A stretch of 64,000 bases of DNA from Clostridium isatidis (GTDB lineage Bacteria; Bacillota; Clostridia; Clostridiales; Clostridiaceae): positions 20,001 through 84,000 of the forward strand of contig NZ_CP016786.1 in assembly GCF_002285495.1 (NCBI RefSeq). The letters are read 5' to 3'. Positions 28,626 through 37,717 of this stretch are shown here, one piece after another. The number at the start of each line of letters is the position of its first letter. Position 1 is the first letter of the stretch. A program made the translations under genes and the position numbers. Below the pieces are notes generated by a model. The model was not told the origin of the DNA. It did no database searches and was given only the letters and a program-made list of their open reading frames with translations.

Positions 28626-29414
28626 ATGAAGTACTTAGCTTCCGATTTGGATGGAACATTGCTCCAAAAAGATGACTCTATAAGAGAAGAGGATGTACAA
28701 GCTATATTAAGATTTAAGTCTGAAGGAAATAAGTTAATTATTTCTACAGGAAGGCCCTTAGAAGGCATAAAAAGAGCTTTAAATAATTATCCTCAAATAA
28801 AATATGATTACCTAGTAGCTTGCAATGGATCAGTAGTATTAGATAAGGATGATAATGTTATATACGATAATTATATTGATGCTGAAATTGCTAAACTTAT
28901 ATTTAAAGATATTATAGAATATAAAAATATGTTTGTTCATTTTGAAAATGAGGGAATTGCTTATTCTATAGAGACTGAGATTGAAGTGAAAAATCAAATA
29001 GGAGAATTATTTAAAAATATACTTCCTAAGGAAATAGTATTAAATGAAAACAGGAAGTACCCAATAATAAGTGTAATGGCAATAGATGAAGATATAAAGG
29101 CAGCTGAAGAAATAAAGAATAAATTAATTAAAAATTATGGAGATAGAATTGAAGCCTTTAGAAATCAATTCTTTGTTGATATAGCTCCTAAAAACTGCTC
29201 TAAGGGAATTGCATTAAAAAATTTATCAGATAAGATAGGAATTAAGTTAGAAAATTTATATGTTATAGGTGATTCTTATAATGACATTTCAATGTTTGAG
29301 ATAACAGATAAAAGCTTTACCTTTACTTATGCAGAAGATGGGGTAAAGAAGCAGGCTAATAATATAGTTAATAGCGTAGCTGAATGTATTAATAAGATAC
29401 TTGTATTCAATTAA
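28626..29414 (+). CDS. Cof-type HAD-IIB family phosphatase
   Basis: 262 residues. HAD motif I is DLDGTL at the N-terminus, motif II is ISTGRP, and motifs III/IV are KNCSKGIAL and VIGDSYNDISMF. The large C2B cap between motifs II and III marks the Cof subfamily, whose members dephosphorylate sugar phosphates or flavin and cofactor intermediates. The substrate is unknown. The ATG at 28626 follows GGAGGGG; the longer open frame lacks a ribosome site. Confidence 0.9.
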   Translation: MKYLASDLDGTLLQKDDSIREEDVQAILRFKSEGNKLIISTGRPLEGIKRALNNYPQIKYDYLVACNGSVVLDKDDNVIYDNYIDAEIAKLIFKDIIEYKNMFVHFENEGIAYSIETEIEVKNQIGELFKNILPKEIVLNENRKYPIISVMAIDEDIKAAEEIKNKLIKNYGDRIEAFRNQFFVDIAPKNCSKGIALKNLSDKIGIKLENLYVIGDSYNDISMFEITDKSFTFTYAEDGVKKQANNIVNSVAECINKILVFN

Positions 29415-29442
29415 TATTGGAAAATATTTTACAAAAGGTTTA

Positions 29443-29472
29443 AAAAGGCAGATTCGATTAGAATCTGCCTTT
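29443..29472. terminator. Bidirectional terminator, HAD gene and ABC-F gene
   Basis: Stem AAAGGCAGATTC / GAATCTGCCTTT with a GATTA loop, placed between two convergent genes. Confidence 0.85.
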
Positions 29473-29486
29473 CACTATATATTAAT

Positions 29487-31097
29487 TTATTTAGTTTTTC
29501 CAGAGAACTCTAAGTATTCATCATAAGTCATAACTCTATCAACAATTGATCCATCTTCTTTAATATCAATGATTCTATTTGCAATAGTTTGAACAAATTG
29601 ATGGTCATGAGATGAGAATAATACAACACTCTTGAAATCTCTTAATCCATTGTTTACAGCTGTAATAGATTCTAGGTCTAAGTGGTTTGTAGGTTGATCT
29701 AAAATTAGTACGTTAGCTGTAGATAACATCATTCTAGATAACATACATCTAACTTTTTCTCCCCCAGATAAAACTTTAGCTTTCTTTAAAGCTTCTTCTC
29801 CTGAGAATAGCATTCTTCCAAGGAAGCCTCTTAAGTAAGATTCAGATTGTTCTTCTAGGGTATTACCAGCATATTGTCTTAGCCATTCAACTAAGTTTAA
29901 CTCACAGTTTTCAAAGAATTCTGTATTATCTTTAGGGAAGTAAGAGGTTGTTATTGTAATTCCCCATTTATACTCCCCAGCATCTGCTTCCATTTCTCCA
30001 GTAATTATCTTAAATAGAGTTGTAATAGCAATATCATTATCACCAATAAAGGCAATTTTATCATCCTTATTAACTCTAAAGCTTACGTTATCTAAAACTT
30101 TAACTCCATCAATAGTTTTTGTTAAGCCTTCAACTACAAGAATATCATTACCTACTTCTCTTTCAGGCTTAAATCCAACGAATGGATATCTTCTGCTTGA
30201 TGGCTGGATATCATCTAATGTTATTTTTTCTAATAATTTCTTACGAGAAGTTGCTTGTTTAGATTTTGAAGCATTAGCACTAAATCTTGCAATAAATTCT
30301 TGTAATTCCTTAATCTTTTCTTCCTTCTTCTTATTTTGTTCCTTAGCCATTTTTAATGCTAATTGGCTTGATTCATACCAGAAGTCATAGTTACCAACAT
30401 AGAACTTAATTTTTCCAAAGTCAACGTCGGCCATTACTGTACATACAGTATTTAAGAAATGTCTATCGTGAGATACAACTATTACTATACCTTCAAACTC
30501 TAAAAGGAAGTCTTCTAGCCAGTTAATTGCTTTTAAATCTAAACCGTTAGTAGGCTCGTCTAGAATTAATATTCCAGGATTACCAAACAATGCTTGAGCT
30601 AAAAGAACTTTAACTTTATCACTTTCGGCTAATTCAGACATTCTCTTATAATGCATATCTGTTCCTATGCCTAGGCCTTGAAGTAATGATGAAGCATCTG
30701 ATTCAGCCTCCCATCCATTCATATCAGCAAATTCACCTTCAAGTTCAGCTGCTTTTATTCCATCTTCTTCTGAAAAGTCTGCTTTTGCATAAAGGGCATC
30801 TTTTTCCTTCATTATGTCATATAATCTTTTGTTACCCATTATTACTGTTTCTAAAACTTCATATTCATCAAAAGCATAGTGGTCTTGTTTTAAAACAGAC
30901 ATTCTTGTATTAGGATCAATATGAACTTCCCCAGTGTTTGGTTCAATTTCTCCAGATAGAATTTTTAAAAATGTACTTTTACCGGCGCCGTTTGCACCAA
31001 TAACACCATAACAGTTACCAGGTGTAAACTTTAAGTTTACATCTTCAAATAGCTTACGACCGCCAAATCTTAAACTTACGTTTGATACAGTTATCAC
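29487..31097 (-). CDS. ABC-F ATPase of the YkpA/YbiT type
   Basis: 536 residues with two ABC domains joined by a charged linker (about 240-320) and no membrane segment. Walker A loops are GANGAGKST and, weaker, GDNDIAIT; Walker B/D parts are LILDEPTNGLD and LILDQPTNHLD. The second signature LSGGEKVRCMLS is canonical; the first reads LAESDKVKVLL, as is usual in this subgroup. ABC-F proteins act on the ribosome, some giving antibiotic resistance. This subgroup is a housekeeping one in B. subtilis. The second Walker A lacks the GKT lysine, which may weaken that site. Confidence 0.88.
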   Translation of the reverse strand: MITVSNVSLRFGGRKLFEDVNLKFTPGNCYGVIGANGAGKSTFLKILSGEIEPNTGEVHIDPNTRMSVLKQDHYAFDEYEVLETVIMGNKRLYDIMKEKDALYAKADFSEEDGIKAAELEGEFADMNGWEAESDASSLLQGLGIGTDMHYKRMSELAESDKVKVLLAQALFGNPGILILDEPTNGLDLKAINWLEDFLLEFEGIVIVVSHDRHFLNTVCTVMADVDFGKIKFYVGNYDFWYESSQLALKMAKEQNKKKEEKIKELQEFIARFSANASKSKQATSRKKLLEKITLDDIQPSSRRYPFVGFKPEREVGNDILVVEGLTKTIDGVKVLDNVSFRVNKDDKIAFIGDNDIAITTLFKIITGEMEADAGEYKWGITITTSYFPKDNTEFFENCELNLVEWLRQYAGNTLEEQSESYLRGFLGRMLFSGEEALKKAKVLSGGEKVRCMLSRMMLSTANVLILDQPTNHLDLESITAVNNGLRDFKSVVLFSSHDHQFVQTIANRIIDIKEDGSIVDRVMTYDEYLEFSGKTK

Positions 31098-31242
31098 TAA
31101 AACAACCTCATTTCTATATTATTCATTTCGTTATTATATCATATAAGTTAACATATTTTCACCTAAAGGTAAAACAAATATTAATAAATTTTCTTGGAAA
31201 GAGAGGAAGTAAGAATTTTTTTAAACAATTATTAAAAACGTG

Positions 31243-31271
31243 TTGACAAAATATTCCTAAACACATATAGT
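31243..31271 (+). promoter_or_regulatory. Promoter of the GntR-ABC operon
   Basis: TTGACA (31243-31248), 17 nt, TATAGT (31266-31271), 75 nt ahead of the gntR start. Confidence 0.72.
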
Positions 31272-31345
31272 TAATTACAAGAGTAATGAACCAAATAAGC
31301 AAGGAAGAATAGTATACTATAAGGAATATATAAAGGAGGTATGTA

Positions 31346-31732
31346 ATGAAATTAGATTTTAATAGTGAAATACCAATATATATTCAAATAGCCCAGTCTA
31401 TTGAAGATGGTATTTTAAAAGGAATATTTAAAGAGGATGAAGCAATCCCATCAACTACAGAAATATCAGTAAAATTTAAAATTAATCCAGCGACAGTGGC
31501 AAAAGGCTTTAATTTGTTAGTAGATGAAGGAATAATTTATAAAAGAAGAGGTGTTGGAATGTTCGTTTCAAAGGGGAGTAAAGAAATTCTAATACAAAAG
31601 AGAAAAGATAGTTTTTATAAAAATTATGTAGTGGCATTAATAGAAGAAGCTAAGAAGTTAGGAATATCTATAGAGGATATTATAGAAATGATAAAAAGGG
31701 GGAATAGTTGTGGCTCTAATACAAATATCTAA
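31346..31732 (+). CDS. GntR family regulator, YtrA subfamily
   Basis: 128 residues: a GntR winged helix (IYIQIAQSIEDGILKGIF, then PSTTEISVKFKINPATVAKGFNLLVDEG) with only a short C-terminal helical tail, which is the YtrA layout. Such regulators control the ABC transporter encoded downstream. The ABC gene overlaps its 3' end by 23 nt. AAAGGAGGT lies before the ATG. Confidence 0.9.
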   Translation: MKLDFNSEIPIYIQIAQSIEDGILKGIFKEDEAIPSTTEISVKFKINPATVAKGFNLLVDEGIIYKRRGVGMFVSKGSKEILIQKRKDSFYKNYVVALIEEAKKLGISIEDIIEMIKRGNSCGSNTNI

Positions 31733-32585
31733 TTTGTCAAAAAGCTATGGCAATAATTTAGTTTTAAAAAATGTAAATTTAACAATAGAAGAAAATAAGA
31801 TTTATGGTTTATTAGGAAGAAATGGTGCAGGGAAGACTACTTTATTAAATCTTATAAATAATAGAATTTTTCCAAGTGAAGGTAGTATTACTATAGATGG
31901 GGAAAGTGTTATAGAGAACGATAAGGTAACAAGAAAAATATATTTTATGACAGAACAAAACTTGTATCCTGAAAGTATGAAGATAAAGGAATTACTTAAA
32001 TGGAGCAGGGAATTTTATGAGAATTTTAATATGGATTATGCATTAGAGCTTTGCAAAAAATTTGGGCTTAATATAAATAAAAAATTTAAAAATCTTTCTA
32101 CAGGATATTCTTCTATATGTAAAATAATTATTACACTTGCTTCCGGAGCGGAAATATTAATTTTTGATGAACCAGTTTTAGGATTAGATGCAAATCATAG
32201 AGATTTATTTTATAAAGAGTTAGTTTCTAATTATATCGAAGAGCCGAAAACAATTATAATTTCAACTCATATTATAGAAGAAATCTCAGATATTTTAGAA
32301 AAAGTAATCATAATAAAGGATGGGGAAGTTCTTAGCGATAAAGAAGTAGAAAGTCTTTTAGATGAGGCATATATAGTATCTGGACCAGCAGAAAAAGTTG
32401 ATGAATATATTTCTTCTAAGAAATGCATTAATGTTGATTCTCTTGCAGGATTTAAAGCAGCAACGATAGCAGGTAAAATATCTAAAAATGATAAGAGGGA
32501 AATCGAAAGAATGAACTTAGAAATTTCTAAGGTTGAACTTCAAAAGTTGTTTATATATCTAACTGGTAAGGAGGGAACTATCTAA
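31710..32585 (+). CDS. ABC transporter ATP-binding protein (YtrB-like)
   Basis: 291 residues, GTG start after AAAAGGGGG. Walker A is GRNGAGKTTLL, Walker B is ILIFDEPVLGLD, and the signature reads LSTGYSS rather than LSGGQ, as in other YtrB-type ATPases. The C-terminal about 80 residues are an extra regulatory-looking part. It is translationally coupled on both sides: overlapping gntR by 23 nt and the permease gene by one base (TAATG). Transported substrate unknown; relatives respond to cell-envelope stress. Confidence 0.9.
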   Translation: MALIQISNLSKSYGNNLVLKNVNLTIEENKIYGLLGRNGAGKTTLLNLINNRIFPSEGSITIDGESVIENDKVTRKIYFMTEQNLYPESMKIKELLKWSREFYENFNMDYALELCKKFGLNINKKFKNLSTGYSSICKIIITLASGAEILIFDEPVLGLDANHRDLFYKELVSNYIEEPKTIIISTHIIEEISDILEKVIIIKDGEVLSDKEVESLLDEAYIVSGPAEKVDEYISSKKCINVDSLAGFKAATIAGKISKNDKREIERMNLEISKVELQKLFIYLTGKEGTI

Positions 32586-33337
32586 TGGAGATAAAAAAGG
32601 TATCAAAGTACTTTTGGAGCGTGATGAGAAAATCATTAATAATATATTACTCTATTTGCATGCTATTTTTGTTATTATCTGCTCTTTTTACTATAAATAC
32701 TAAGGGAGAAGTGACTATCTCAGGAGGGGAATTTTCAACAGTTATATTTTCTTTTGTAGCAGGAATAGCTATGTTTAAGGAAATTTTTCATTTTATAAAA
32801 GCCAATAATATATCAAGAAAAACTTTTTTAATAGGAACAGCTTTATCAATAATACCAATATCAGGGGTTATGTCTATTATTGATATCATAATAAATAGGT
32901 TATATAATTTATTTACTAAAAGTCCAACTATATATGATATGGGATTTACTGACTACAATATAGTTAGCGGTATGCTTGGAGAGGTTTGGGTTCAACAAAA
33001 TGATATTATAACTATCATTAATACTTTCTTATTTCAAATGTCACAGTATTTAATGTTTTTTGCATTGGGGTCTGCAATAGCTATGATTTATTATAAATGC
33101 AATAAATTTATGAAAATAGTAGTTTCTATTTCTCCAGTAATGGCTATTATAATGATAAGCGTGTATATGTATAATTATCCATATATAGCAAATAAAATAA
33201 CTAGATTTATGGAATATATTTTAGGAATAAATCCTAATAATGTCTATGCTCCCATATTAACATTTATAGTTTCTTTTGTTTTATTAACTGGAGTTTCATA
33301 TTTGTTAATTAGGAAAATGGTAGTCAAGGAAAAATAA
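32585..33337 (+). CDS. ABC transporter membrane subunit
   Basis: 250 residues with about six hydrophobic segments (near 18-40, 55-68, 83-103, 140-165, 175-195 and 222-245). No ATPase motif. It shares no strong family motif that I recognise, but position and topology make it the permease of the upstream ATPase. Its ATG overlaps the previous stop. A long hairpin follows. Confidence 0.8.
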   Translation: MEIKKVSKYFWSVMRKSLIIYYSICMLFLLLSALFTINTKGEVTISGGEFSTVIFSFVAGIAMFKEIFHFIKANNISRKTFLIGTALSIIPISGVMSIIDIIINRLYNLFTKSPTIYDMGFTDYNIVSGMLGEVWVQQNDIITIINTFLFQMSQYLMFFALGSAIAMIYYKCNKFMKIVVSISPVMAIIMISVYMYNYPYIANKITRFMEYILGINPNNVYAPILTFIVSFVLLTGVSYLLIRKMVVKEK

Positions 33338-33345
33338 TCAATTCA

Positions 33346-33400
33346 ATAAAAAAGAGAAATTATATAAAGGCCATAAGGCCTTTAATAATCTCTCTTTTTT
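33346..33400. terminator. Bidirectional terminator between the ABC operon and dps
   Basis: An inner stem AAAGGCC / GGCCTTT inside an outer AAAAAAGAGA / TCTCTTTTTT, lying between convergent genes. Confidence 0.85.
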
Positions 33401-33403
33401 CCA

Positions 33404-33835
33404 CTATTTAGTCATAGCAGATAGCATCCAAAGATTTTTGTTATAATCTTTAATATGATCTTCCATTTCAGCAATAATTTCAAAATCTCCAGCTTCATCA
33501 GCTAAAGTTCTAATGTTTAATGCTAGATTCTTCATAAGCTGCATATCAGCTATTATAATATCTAAAACTTCTTTAGTTGAGAAATCAACATTTTCAGCTA
33601 ATTCTTTTACAGTTGCAATTTCTAAATAAGTTTTTAATGAAGCGGCAGGATATTCGCCCCTAATTTTTAATAACTCGGCAATTTCATCATATAGCTTGAA
33701 ATATGCATCATATAATCCTTCTGTAAATTCATGAATAGCTTTAAATTGTTCGCCAACAACGTTCCAGTGTAAATTGTGAAGTTTAACATTAAGTACTGCT
33801 AAATTAGCAAGATATTGATTAAGTTCTTTTTTCAT
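33404..33835 (-). CDS. dps: Dps/ferritin-like DNA protection protein
   Basis: 143 residues. A four-helix ferritin fold with the ferroxidase residues at the dimer interface (LHNLHWNV, HEFTEGLYDAYFKLYDEIAE). It should oxidise and store iron with peroxide, protecting DNA. GGAGGAAA lies before the ATG. The promoter TTGACT, 17 nt, TACTAT lies about 75-100 nt upstream, and a Fur-like box abuts its -35. Confidence 0.93.
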   Translation of the reverse strand: MKKELNQYLANLAVLNVKLHNLHWNVVGEQFKAIHEFTEGLYDAYFKLYDEIAELLKIRGEYPAASLKTYLEIATVKELAENVDFSTKEVLDIIIADMQLMKNLALNIRTLADEAGDFEIIAEMEDHIKDYNKNLWMLSAMTK

Positions 33836-33907
33836 AAATTTTTCCTCCTTCTATATATTAAATTTATCTATATTATTCTGTACTCTTTACATCTTTTCTA
33901 TGTATTA

Positions 33908-33936
33908 ATAGTATCATTATATAAATGAAAAGTCAA
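33908..33936 (-). promoter_or_regulatory. dps promoter
   Basis: Read on the minus strand: TTGACT (33936-33931), 17-nt spacer, TACTAT (33913-33908). Confidence 0.65.
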
Positions 33937-33943
33937 TTCAATT

Positions 33944-33962
33944 GATAAAGAAAATCATTATC
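33944..33962. promoter_or_regulatory. Fur-like box upstream of dps
   Basis: The 19-mer GATAAAGAAAATCATTATC agrees with the Fur consensus at 17 of 19 positions. It ends 8 nt upstream of the dps -35, so it could bring Fur or PerR control. The binding protein is not proven. Confidence 0.6.
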
Positions 33963-34004
33963 AAATAATAGTTGTTATTTGATAATGAAATGTGCGATCA
34001 AAAT

Positions 34005-34050
34005 TAATAATGTACAATGGAGGAGTACTATCTTCATTGTACATTATTTT
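34005..34050 (-). terminator. hlyIII terminator
   Basis: Long perfect stem AATAATGTACAATG / CATTGTACATTATT downstream of the minus-strand hlyIII gene. The T run on the minus strand is weak. Confidence 0.6.
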
Positions 34051-34062
34051 ATTGAAAAGTTT

Positions 34063-34716
34063 TTATATTATATAAAAGAAAACAGATATAAAGTGGCAAA
34101 GGCTGCCTAACATTATAAATATATGAAATATTTCATGAAAGCCAAATTGACCAAATTTCATCTTTTCAGGCTTTAAACCATAAATTACTCCTCCTATTGT
34201 ATATAAAACCCCTCCAATAATTAAGAAGAGTAAGCTTGGAAAGTCTAAGACATTTGATAAAGGTTTTATTAAAAAAGCAGCAGCCCAGCCTAAAGCTATA
34301 TAGAGAGCAGTTTGTAGCCATCTAGGACAATTAAACCAAAGGAGTTTAAATATTATGCCTAGAATTCCTAATGCTGAAATTATTATAAAGAACAAAGTTC
34401 CATTAAAATCTTCTAATGCTATTAAACAATAAGGAGCATAGGAGCCTGAAATTAATACAAAAATCATTGAATGATCTAATTTTCTTAAGGTTAGAATAAT
34501 ATTTTCCTTACACTTTACCCCATGATAAGTTGAAGATGTTAAATATAGCAGGCATAAGCTTACTCCGAATATTACTAGGGCTGAAATTCCCTTTCCATTT
34601 AGTCCGTTAATTATTCCTTTGGTAGTCATTAAAATTAAAGCAATAAGAGATAAAACAAAGCCTATTCCATGAGTTAAGCAATTTATAGGTTCTCTTAATT
34701 TAGTTATTGATTTCAT
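34063..34716 (-). CDS. Hemolysin III family (PAQR-like) membrane protein
   Basis: 217 residues with seven membrane segments. Family motifs are REPINCLTHGIGFVLS near the start, STYHGVKC, and LGSLCHFISV near the end; the conserved histidines are expected zinc ligands. The start at 34716 follows AGAGGTGA. In spite of the name, most members are not proven toxins. Its promoter and a 15-bp operator lie in the gap shared with the divergent DUF1836 regulator. Confidence 0.9.
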   Translation of the reverse strand: MKSITKLREPINCLTHGIGFVLSLIALILMTTKGIINGLNGKGISALVIFGVSLCLLYLTSSTYHGVKCKENIILTLRKLDHSMIFVLISGSYAPYCLIALEDFNGTLFFIIISALGILGIIFKLLWFNCPRWLQTALYIALGWAAAFLIKPLSNVLDFPSLLFLIIGGVLYTIGGVIYGLKPEKMKFGQFGFHEIFHIFIMLGSLCHFISVFFYII

Positions 34717-34740
34717 AATAAAGTATTCACCTCTCAACAT

Positions 34741-34757
34741 ATAGTTTTTAAAACTAT
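34741..34757. promoter_or_regulatory. Operator copy 1, palindrome between hlyIII promoter and start
   Basis: ATAGTTTTTAAAACTAT is a perfect 17-base palindrome with one central base. It lies downstream of the hlyIII -10. Its core recurs, inverted, at 34903-34917. Confidence 0.7.
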
Positions 34758-34771
34758 GTATTATTATAGTA

Positions 34772-34800
34772 ATATTAACTATTATATTTATGAATGTCAA
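34772..34800 (-). promoter_or_regulatory. hlyIII promoter
   Basis: Minus strand: TTGACA (34800-34795), 17 nt, TAATAT (34777-34772). Confidence 0.72.
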
Positions 34801-34851
34801 AGCTTCTATTTATTAATAATGACTAATTTTTCTTATTTTTATTCACTTATC

Positions 34852-34880
34852 TTGAAATATCTTAAGCTTTCTAGTATATT
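34852..34880 (+). promoter_or_regulatory. DUF1836 gene promoter
   Basis: TTGAAA (34852-34857), 17 nt, TATATT (34875-34880). Confidence 0.7.
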
Positions 34881-34902
34881 TAAATATATAAATCACAACA
34901 AG

Positions 34903-34917
34903 TAGTTTTAAAAACTA
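34903..34917. promoter_or_regulatory. Operator copy 2, palindrome before the DUF1836 start
   Basis: TAGTTTTAAAAACTA, the exact reverse complement of the core of the 34741 palindrome. It lies downstream of the DUF1836 -10 and just before the ribosome site GGAGGA. Confidence 0.7.
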
Positions 34918-34930
34918 TATGGAGGAAGTT

Positions 34931-35512
34931 ATGGATACAAAGGAATTAATGGAATTATTTAATAGTTTAAATTTAAATAAGCAAATATCTTTAGAGGAGT
35001 TACCAGAGCTTGATTTATATATGGATCAGGTGATTCAATTATTTGATAATAAGTTTAAGGACAGTAAGAGAAAGGAAGATGATAAGGCCTTAACTAAAAC
35101 TATGATAAATAATTATTCTAAAGGAAAGTTATTAATGCCTGTTAGAAATAAAAAATATACAAAAGAACATTTAATATTAATGAGTCTTATATATAATTTA
35201 AAGGGTGCATTATCAATAAGTGATATTAAAAGTGTGTTAAATACTATAGTAGGGTCTTTAGAAAAGAATGAGGGTTATCCATTAAGGGAATTATATAAAT
35301 TATTCTTAAGTAGAAATGAAAGAGCTGTTAATGAAGTAGAATGCTCTATAGAAAACATAGGAAAGGATATTGAAAATATAAAATCTAATGGTGAAATTCA
35401 AATTAATGAATTTGAGAGAAATTTCTTATTGTTAGTTTCTTTTATAAGCATGAGTAATATGTATAGAAAAATGGGAGAAAAACTAATAGATGAATATTTT
35501 AATAAACTTTAA
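34931..35512 (+). CDS. DUF1836 protein, probable MerR-like DNA-binding regulator
   Basis: 193 residues. The central part (about 50-120), MINNYSKGKLLMP followed by KKYTKEHLILMSLI and SISDIKSVL, resembles the MerR winged-helix layout. The C-terminal half is helical with no known ligand domain. Function is not established for DUF1836. The ATG at 34931 is chosen because GGAGGA lies 6 nt before it. It is divergent from hlyIII, and each gene has the same palindrome behind its promoter, so autoregulation and control of hlyIII are plausible. Confidence 0.82.
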   Translation: MDTKELMELFNSLNLNKQISLEELPELDLYMDQVIQLFDNKFKDSKRKEDDKALTKTMINNYSKGKLLMPVRNKKYTKEHLILMSLIYNLKGALSISDIKSVLNTIVGSLEKNEGYPLRELYKLFLSRNERAVNEVECSIENIGKDIENIKSNGEIQINEFERNFLLLVSFISMSNMYRKMGEKLIDEYFNKL

Positions 35513-35621
35513 AAGAAATTTTTTAGTATTTTTTAATTAAGACTATTTCTCTAGAAAACAATGTATTATAATAATTATTAAAATTAAAGTGAAATTAATA
35601 TATAACTTGGGGAGAATAAAA

Positions 35622-36434
35622 ATGAGTAATAGGGATAAAATAAAAGATTACAAAAGAATAGTAGTAAAGGTTGGAACATCCACATTAACTTACGGTAATG
35701 GAAAAATAAATTTATCTAGAATAGAAAAGCTGGCCAGAATACTTTCGGATATTATGAATTCTGGGAAGGAAGTTGTTCTTGTAACTTCTGGGGCAATTGG
35801 AGTTGGAGTTTCAAAACTTAATTTAAAAGAAAAGCCAACAACGATAAGAGAAAAGCAGGCTGTAGCAGCAGTTGGGCAATGTGAACTTATGCATATATAT
35901 AGTAAGTTTTTTGGAGAATACAGTCATGTAGTAGGTCAGGTTTTATTAACAAGAGATGTTGTTGAAGATGAGCATGTTAGAAATAATGTTTGTAATACCT
36001 TTGAAACCTTAATAGAAAATCAAATAATTCCAATAGTAAATGAAAATGACACAGTATCTATTGATGAAATTGAAAATATTGTTAGGTTTGGTGATAATGA
36101 TAATTTATCTGCTATAGTATCAAAATTAGTTAAGGCAGATATTTTAATAATATTATCAGATATTGATGGATTTTATGATTCTGATCCAAGGAAAAATGAA
36201 AATTCTAAATTAATAAGAGAAATATCAGAAATAACTGAGGAATTAGAAGCTTGTTGTGGTGGAGCTGGAAGCAGTCTAGGAACTGGTGGAATGATAACTA
36301 AACTTACTGCAGCTAGAACTGCAACAGCGGCTGGAGTTGATATGGTTTTAGCGAATGGAGAAAATCCAGAAATACTATTAAATATTTTAAATGGAGAAGA
36401 GATAGGAACATTATTTGTTTCAAATAAAAAGTAA
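35622..36434 (+). CDS. proB: Glutamate 5-kinase
   Basis: 270 residues. The first step of proline synthesis: phosphorylation of glutamate. Motifs are VVKVGTSTLT, LVTSGAIGVG, NENDTV and FGDNDNLSA. GTGGMITKLTAA closes the kinase domain. The C-terminal PUA domain found in many homologues is absent, giving the short form. The ATG at 35622 follows GGGGAGA. It is followed by proA and a GNAT gene at short spacing. Confidence 0.96.
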   Translation: MSNRDKIKDYKRIVVKVGTSTLTYGNGKINLSRIEKLARILSDIMNSGKEVVLVTSGAIGVGVSKLNLKEKPTTIREKQAVAAVGQCELMHIYSKFFGEYSHVVGQVLLTRDVVEDEHVRNNVCNTFETLIENQIIPIVNENDTVSIDEIENIVRFGDNDNLSAIVSKLVKADILIILSDIDGFYDSDPRKNENSKLIREISEITEELEACCGGAGSSLGTGGMITKLTAARTATAAGVDMVLANGENPEILLNILNGEEIGTLFVSNKK

Positions 36435-36457
36435 TATAAAAATAGGAGTTGAGGGCT

Positions 36458-37702
36458 ATGAAAACAGTAAGAGAATTAGGAAAAAGAGCTAAGGAAGCTT
36501 CTTATGATCTTGGGGTTGCATCAACATCGGAAAAAAATAAGGCTTTAGAGCTTATGGCATTAGCTTTACTTAAGAATAAGGAAGAAATAATCAAGGCAAA
36601 CGAAATAGATATTGAAAAAGCAAAGGAAAAGGGTACTCCTGCTTCCCTTATTGATAGGTTATATTTAAATGAAGAAAGAATAGAAGGAATGGCTAAAGGA
36701 GTTAGAGAAATAGCAGCTCTTGATGATCCTGTTGGAGAAGTAATAGAAATGTGGAAGAGACCAAATGGTCTTCAAATTGGTAAGCAAAGAGTTCCAATGG
36801 GAGTTATAGGAATAATATATGAAGCCAGACCAAATGTAACTTCTGATGCAGCTGCCTTATGCTTAAAAACGGGAAATGCAGTTATTTTAAAAGGTGGAAG
36901 TGACGCTATAAATTCTAACAAGGCAATAGTTAAAGTCCTTGTAGAGGAAGTTAAGGAAGCTGGATTACCAGAGGCTTCTATTCAGCTTATAGAAGATACA
37001 TCAAGAGAAGCTACAACGGAAATGATGAAGTTAAATGAATATATAGATGTTTTAATTCCAAGAGGAGGAGCAGGGTTAATTCAAACTGTTGTAAAGAATG
37101 CTACAGTTCCTGTTATAGAAACAGGGGTAGGTAACTGTCATATTTATGTTGATGAAAATGCTGATTTTGAAATGGCTAAAAATATAATAATTAATGCTAA
37201 AACTTCTAGACCAGGGGTTTGTAATGCAGCGGAAAAAATAGTAATTAATGAGAAGATAGCTGCTGAATTTTTACCTATAATAGTAAAGGAACTTAGAGAA
37301 AAGTCTGTTGAAATCAGAGGAGATAAAAAGGTAATAAATATTCTTAAAGATGTAAAAGCTGCTACTGAAGAAGACTGGGGAAGGGAATATTTAGATTATA
37401 TAATAGGAGTTAAAATCGTTAAAGATGTAGATGAAGCAATCAGTCATATAAATAAATATGGTTCAGGACATTCAGAAGCAATAATTACTGAAAGCTATAA
37501 AAATTCTCAGAAATTCTTAAATAAAGTAAATGCAGCTGCAGTATATGTTAATGCTTCAACTAGATTTACTGATGGCGGTGAATTTGGTTTTGGAGCAGAA
37601 ATTGGAATAAGTACTCAAAAACTTCATGCAAGGGGTCCTATGGGCCTTAAGGAACTAACAACAGTAAAATATATAATCTATGGTAATGGTCAAATCAGAT
37701 AA
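36458..37702 (+). CDS. proA: Gamma-glutamyl phosphate reductase
   Basis: 414 residues. The second step of proline synthesis, NADPH reduction of glutamyl phosphate. Signature parts are GVIGIIYEARPNVTSDAAALCLK, PRGGAGLIQ, the catalytic cysteine in SRPGVCNAAEK near residue 250, and the C-terminal GFGAEIGISTQKLHARGPMGL. The ATG at 36458 follows AGGAG by 9 nt; a TTG at 36449 is less likely. It lies 23 nt behind proB. Confidence 0.97.
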   Translation: MKTVRELGKRAKEASYDLGVASTSEKNKALELMALALLKNKEEIIKANEIDIEKAKEKGTPASLIDRLYLNEERIEGMAKGVREIAALDDPVGEVIEMWKRPNGLQIGKQRVPMGVIGIIYEARPNVTSDAAALCLKTGNAVILKGGSDAINSNKAIVKVLVEEVKEAGLPEASIQLIEDTSREATTEMMKLNEYIDVLIPRGGAGLIQTVVKNATVPVIETGVGNCHIYVDENADFEMAKNIIINAKTSRPGVCNAAEKIVINEKIAAEFLPIIVKELREKSVEIRGDKKVINILKDVKAATEEDWGREYLDYIIGVKIVKDVDEAISHINKYGSGHSEAIITESYKNSQKFLNKVNAAAVYVNASTRFTDGGEFGFGAEIGISTQKLHARGPMGLKELTTVKYIIYGNGQIR

Positions 37703-37717
37703 TTTAGGTGGTAAAGA

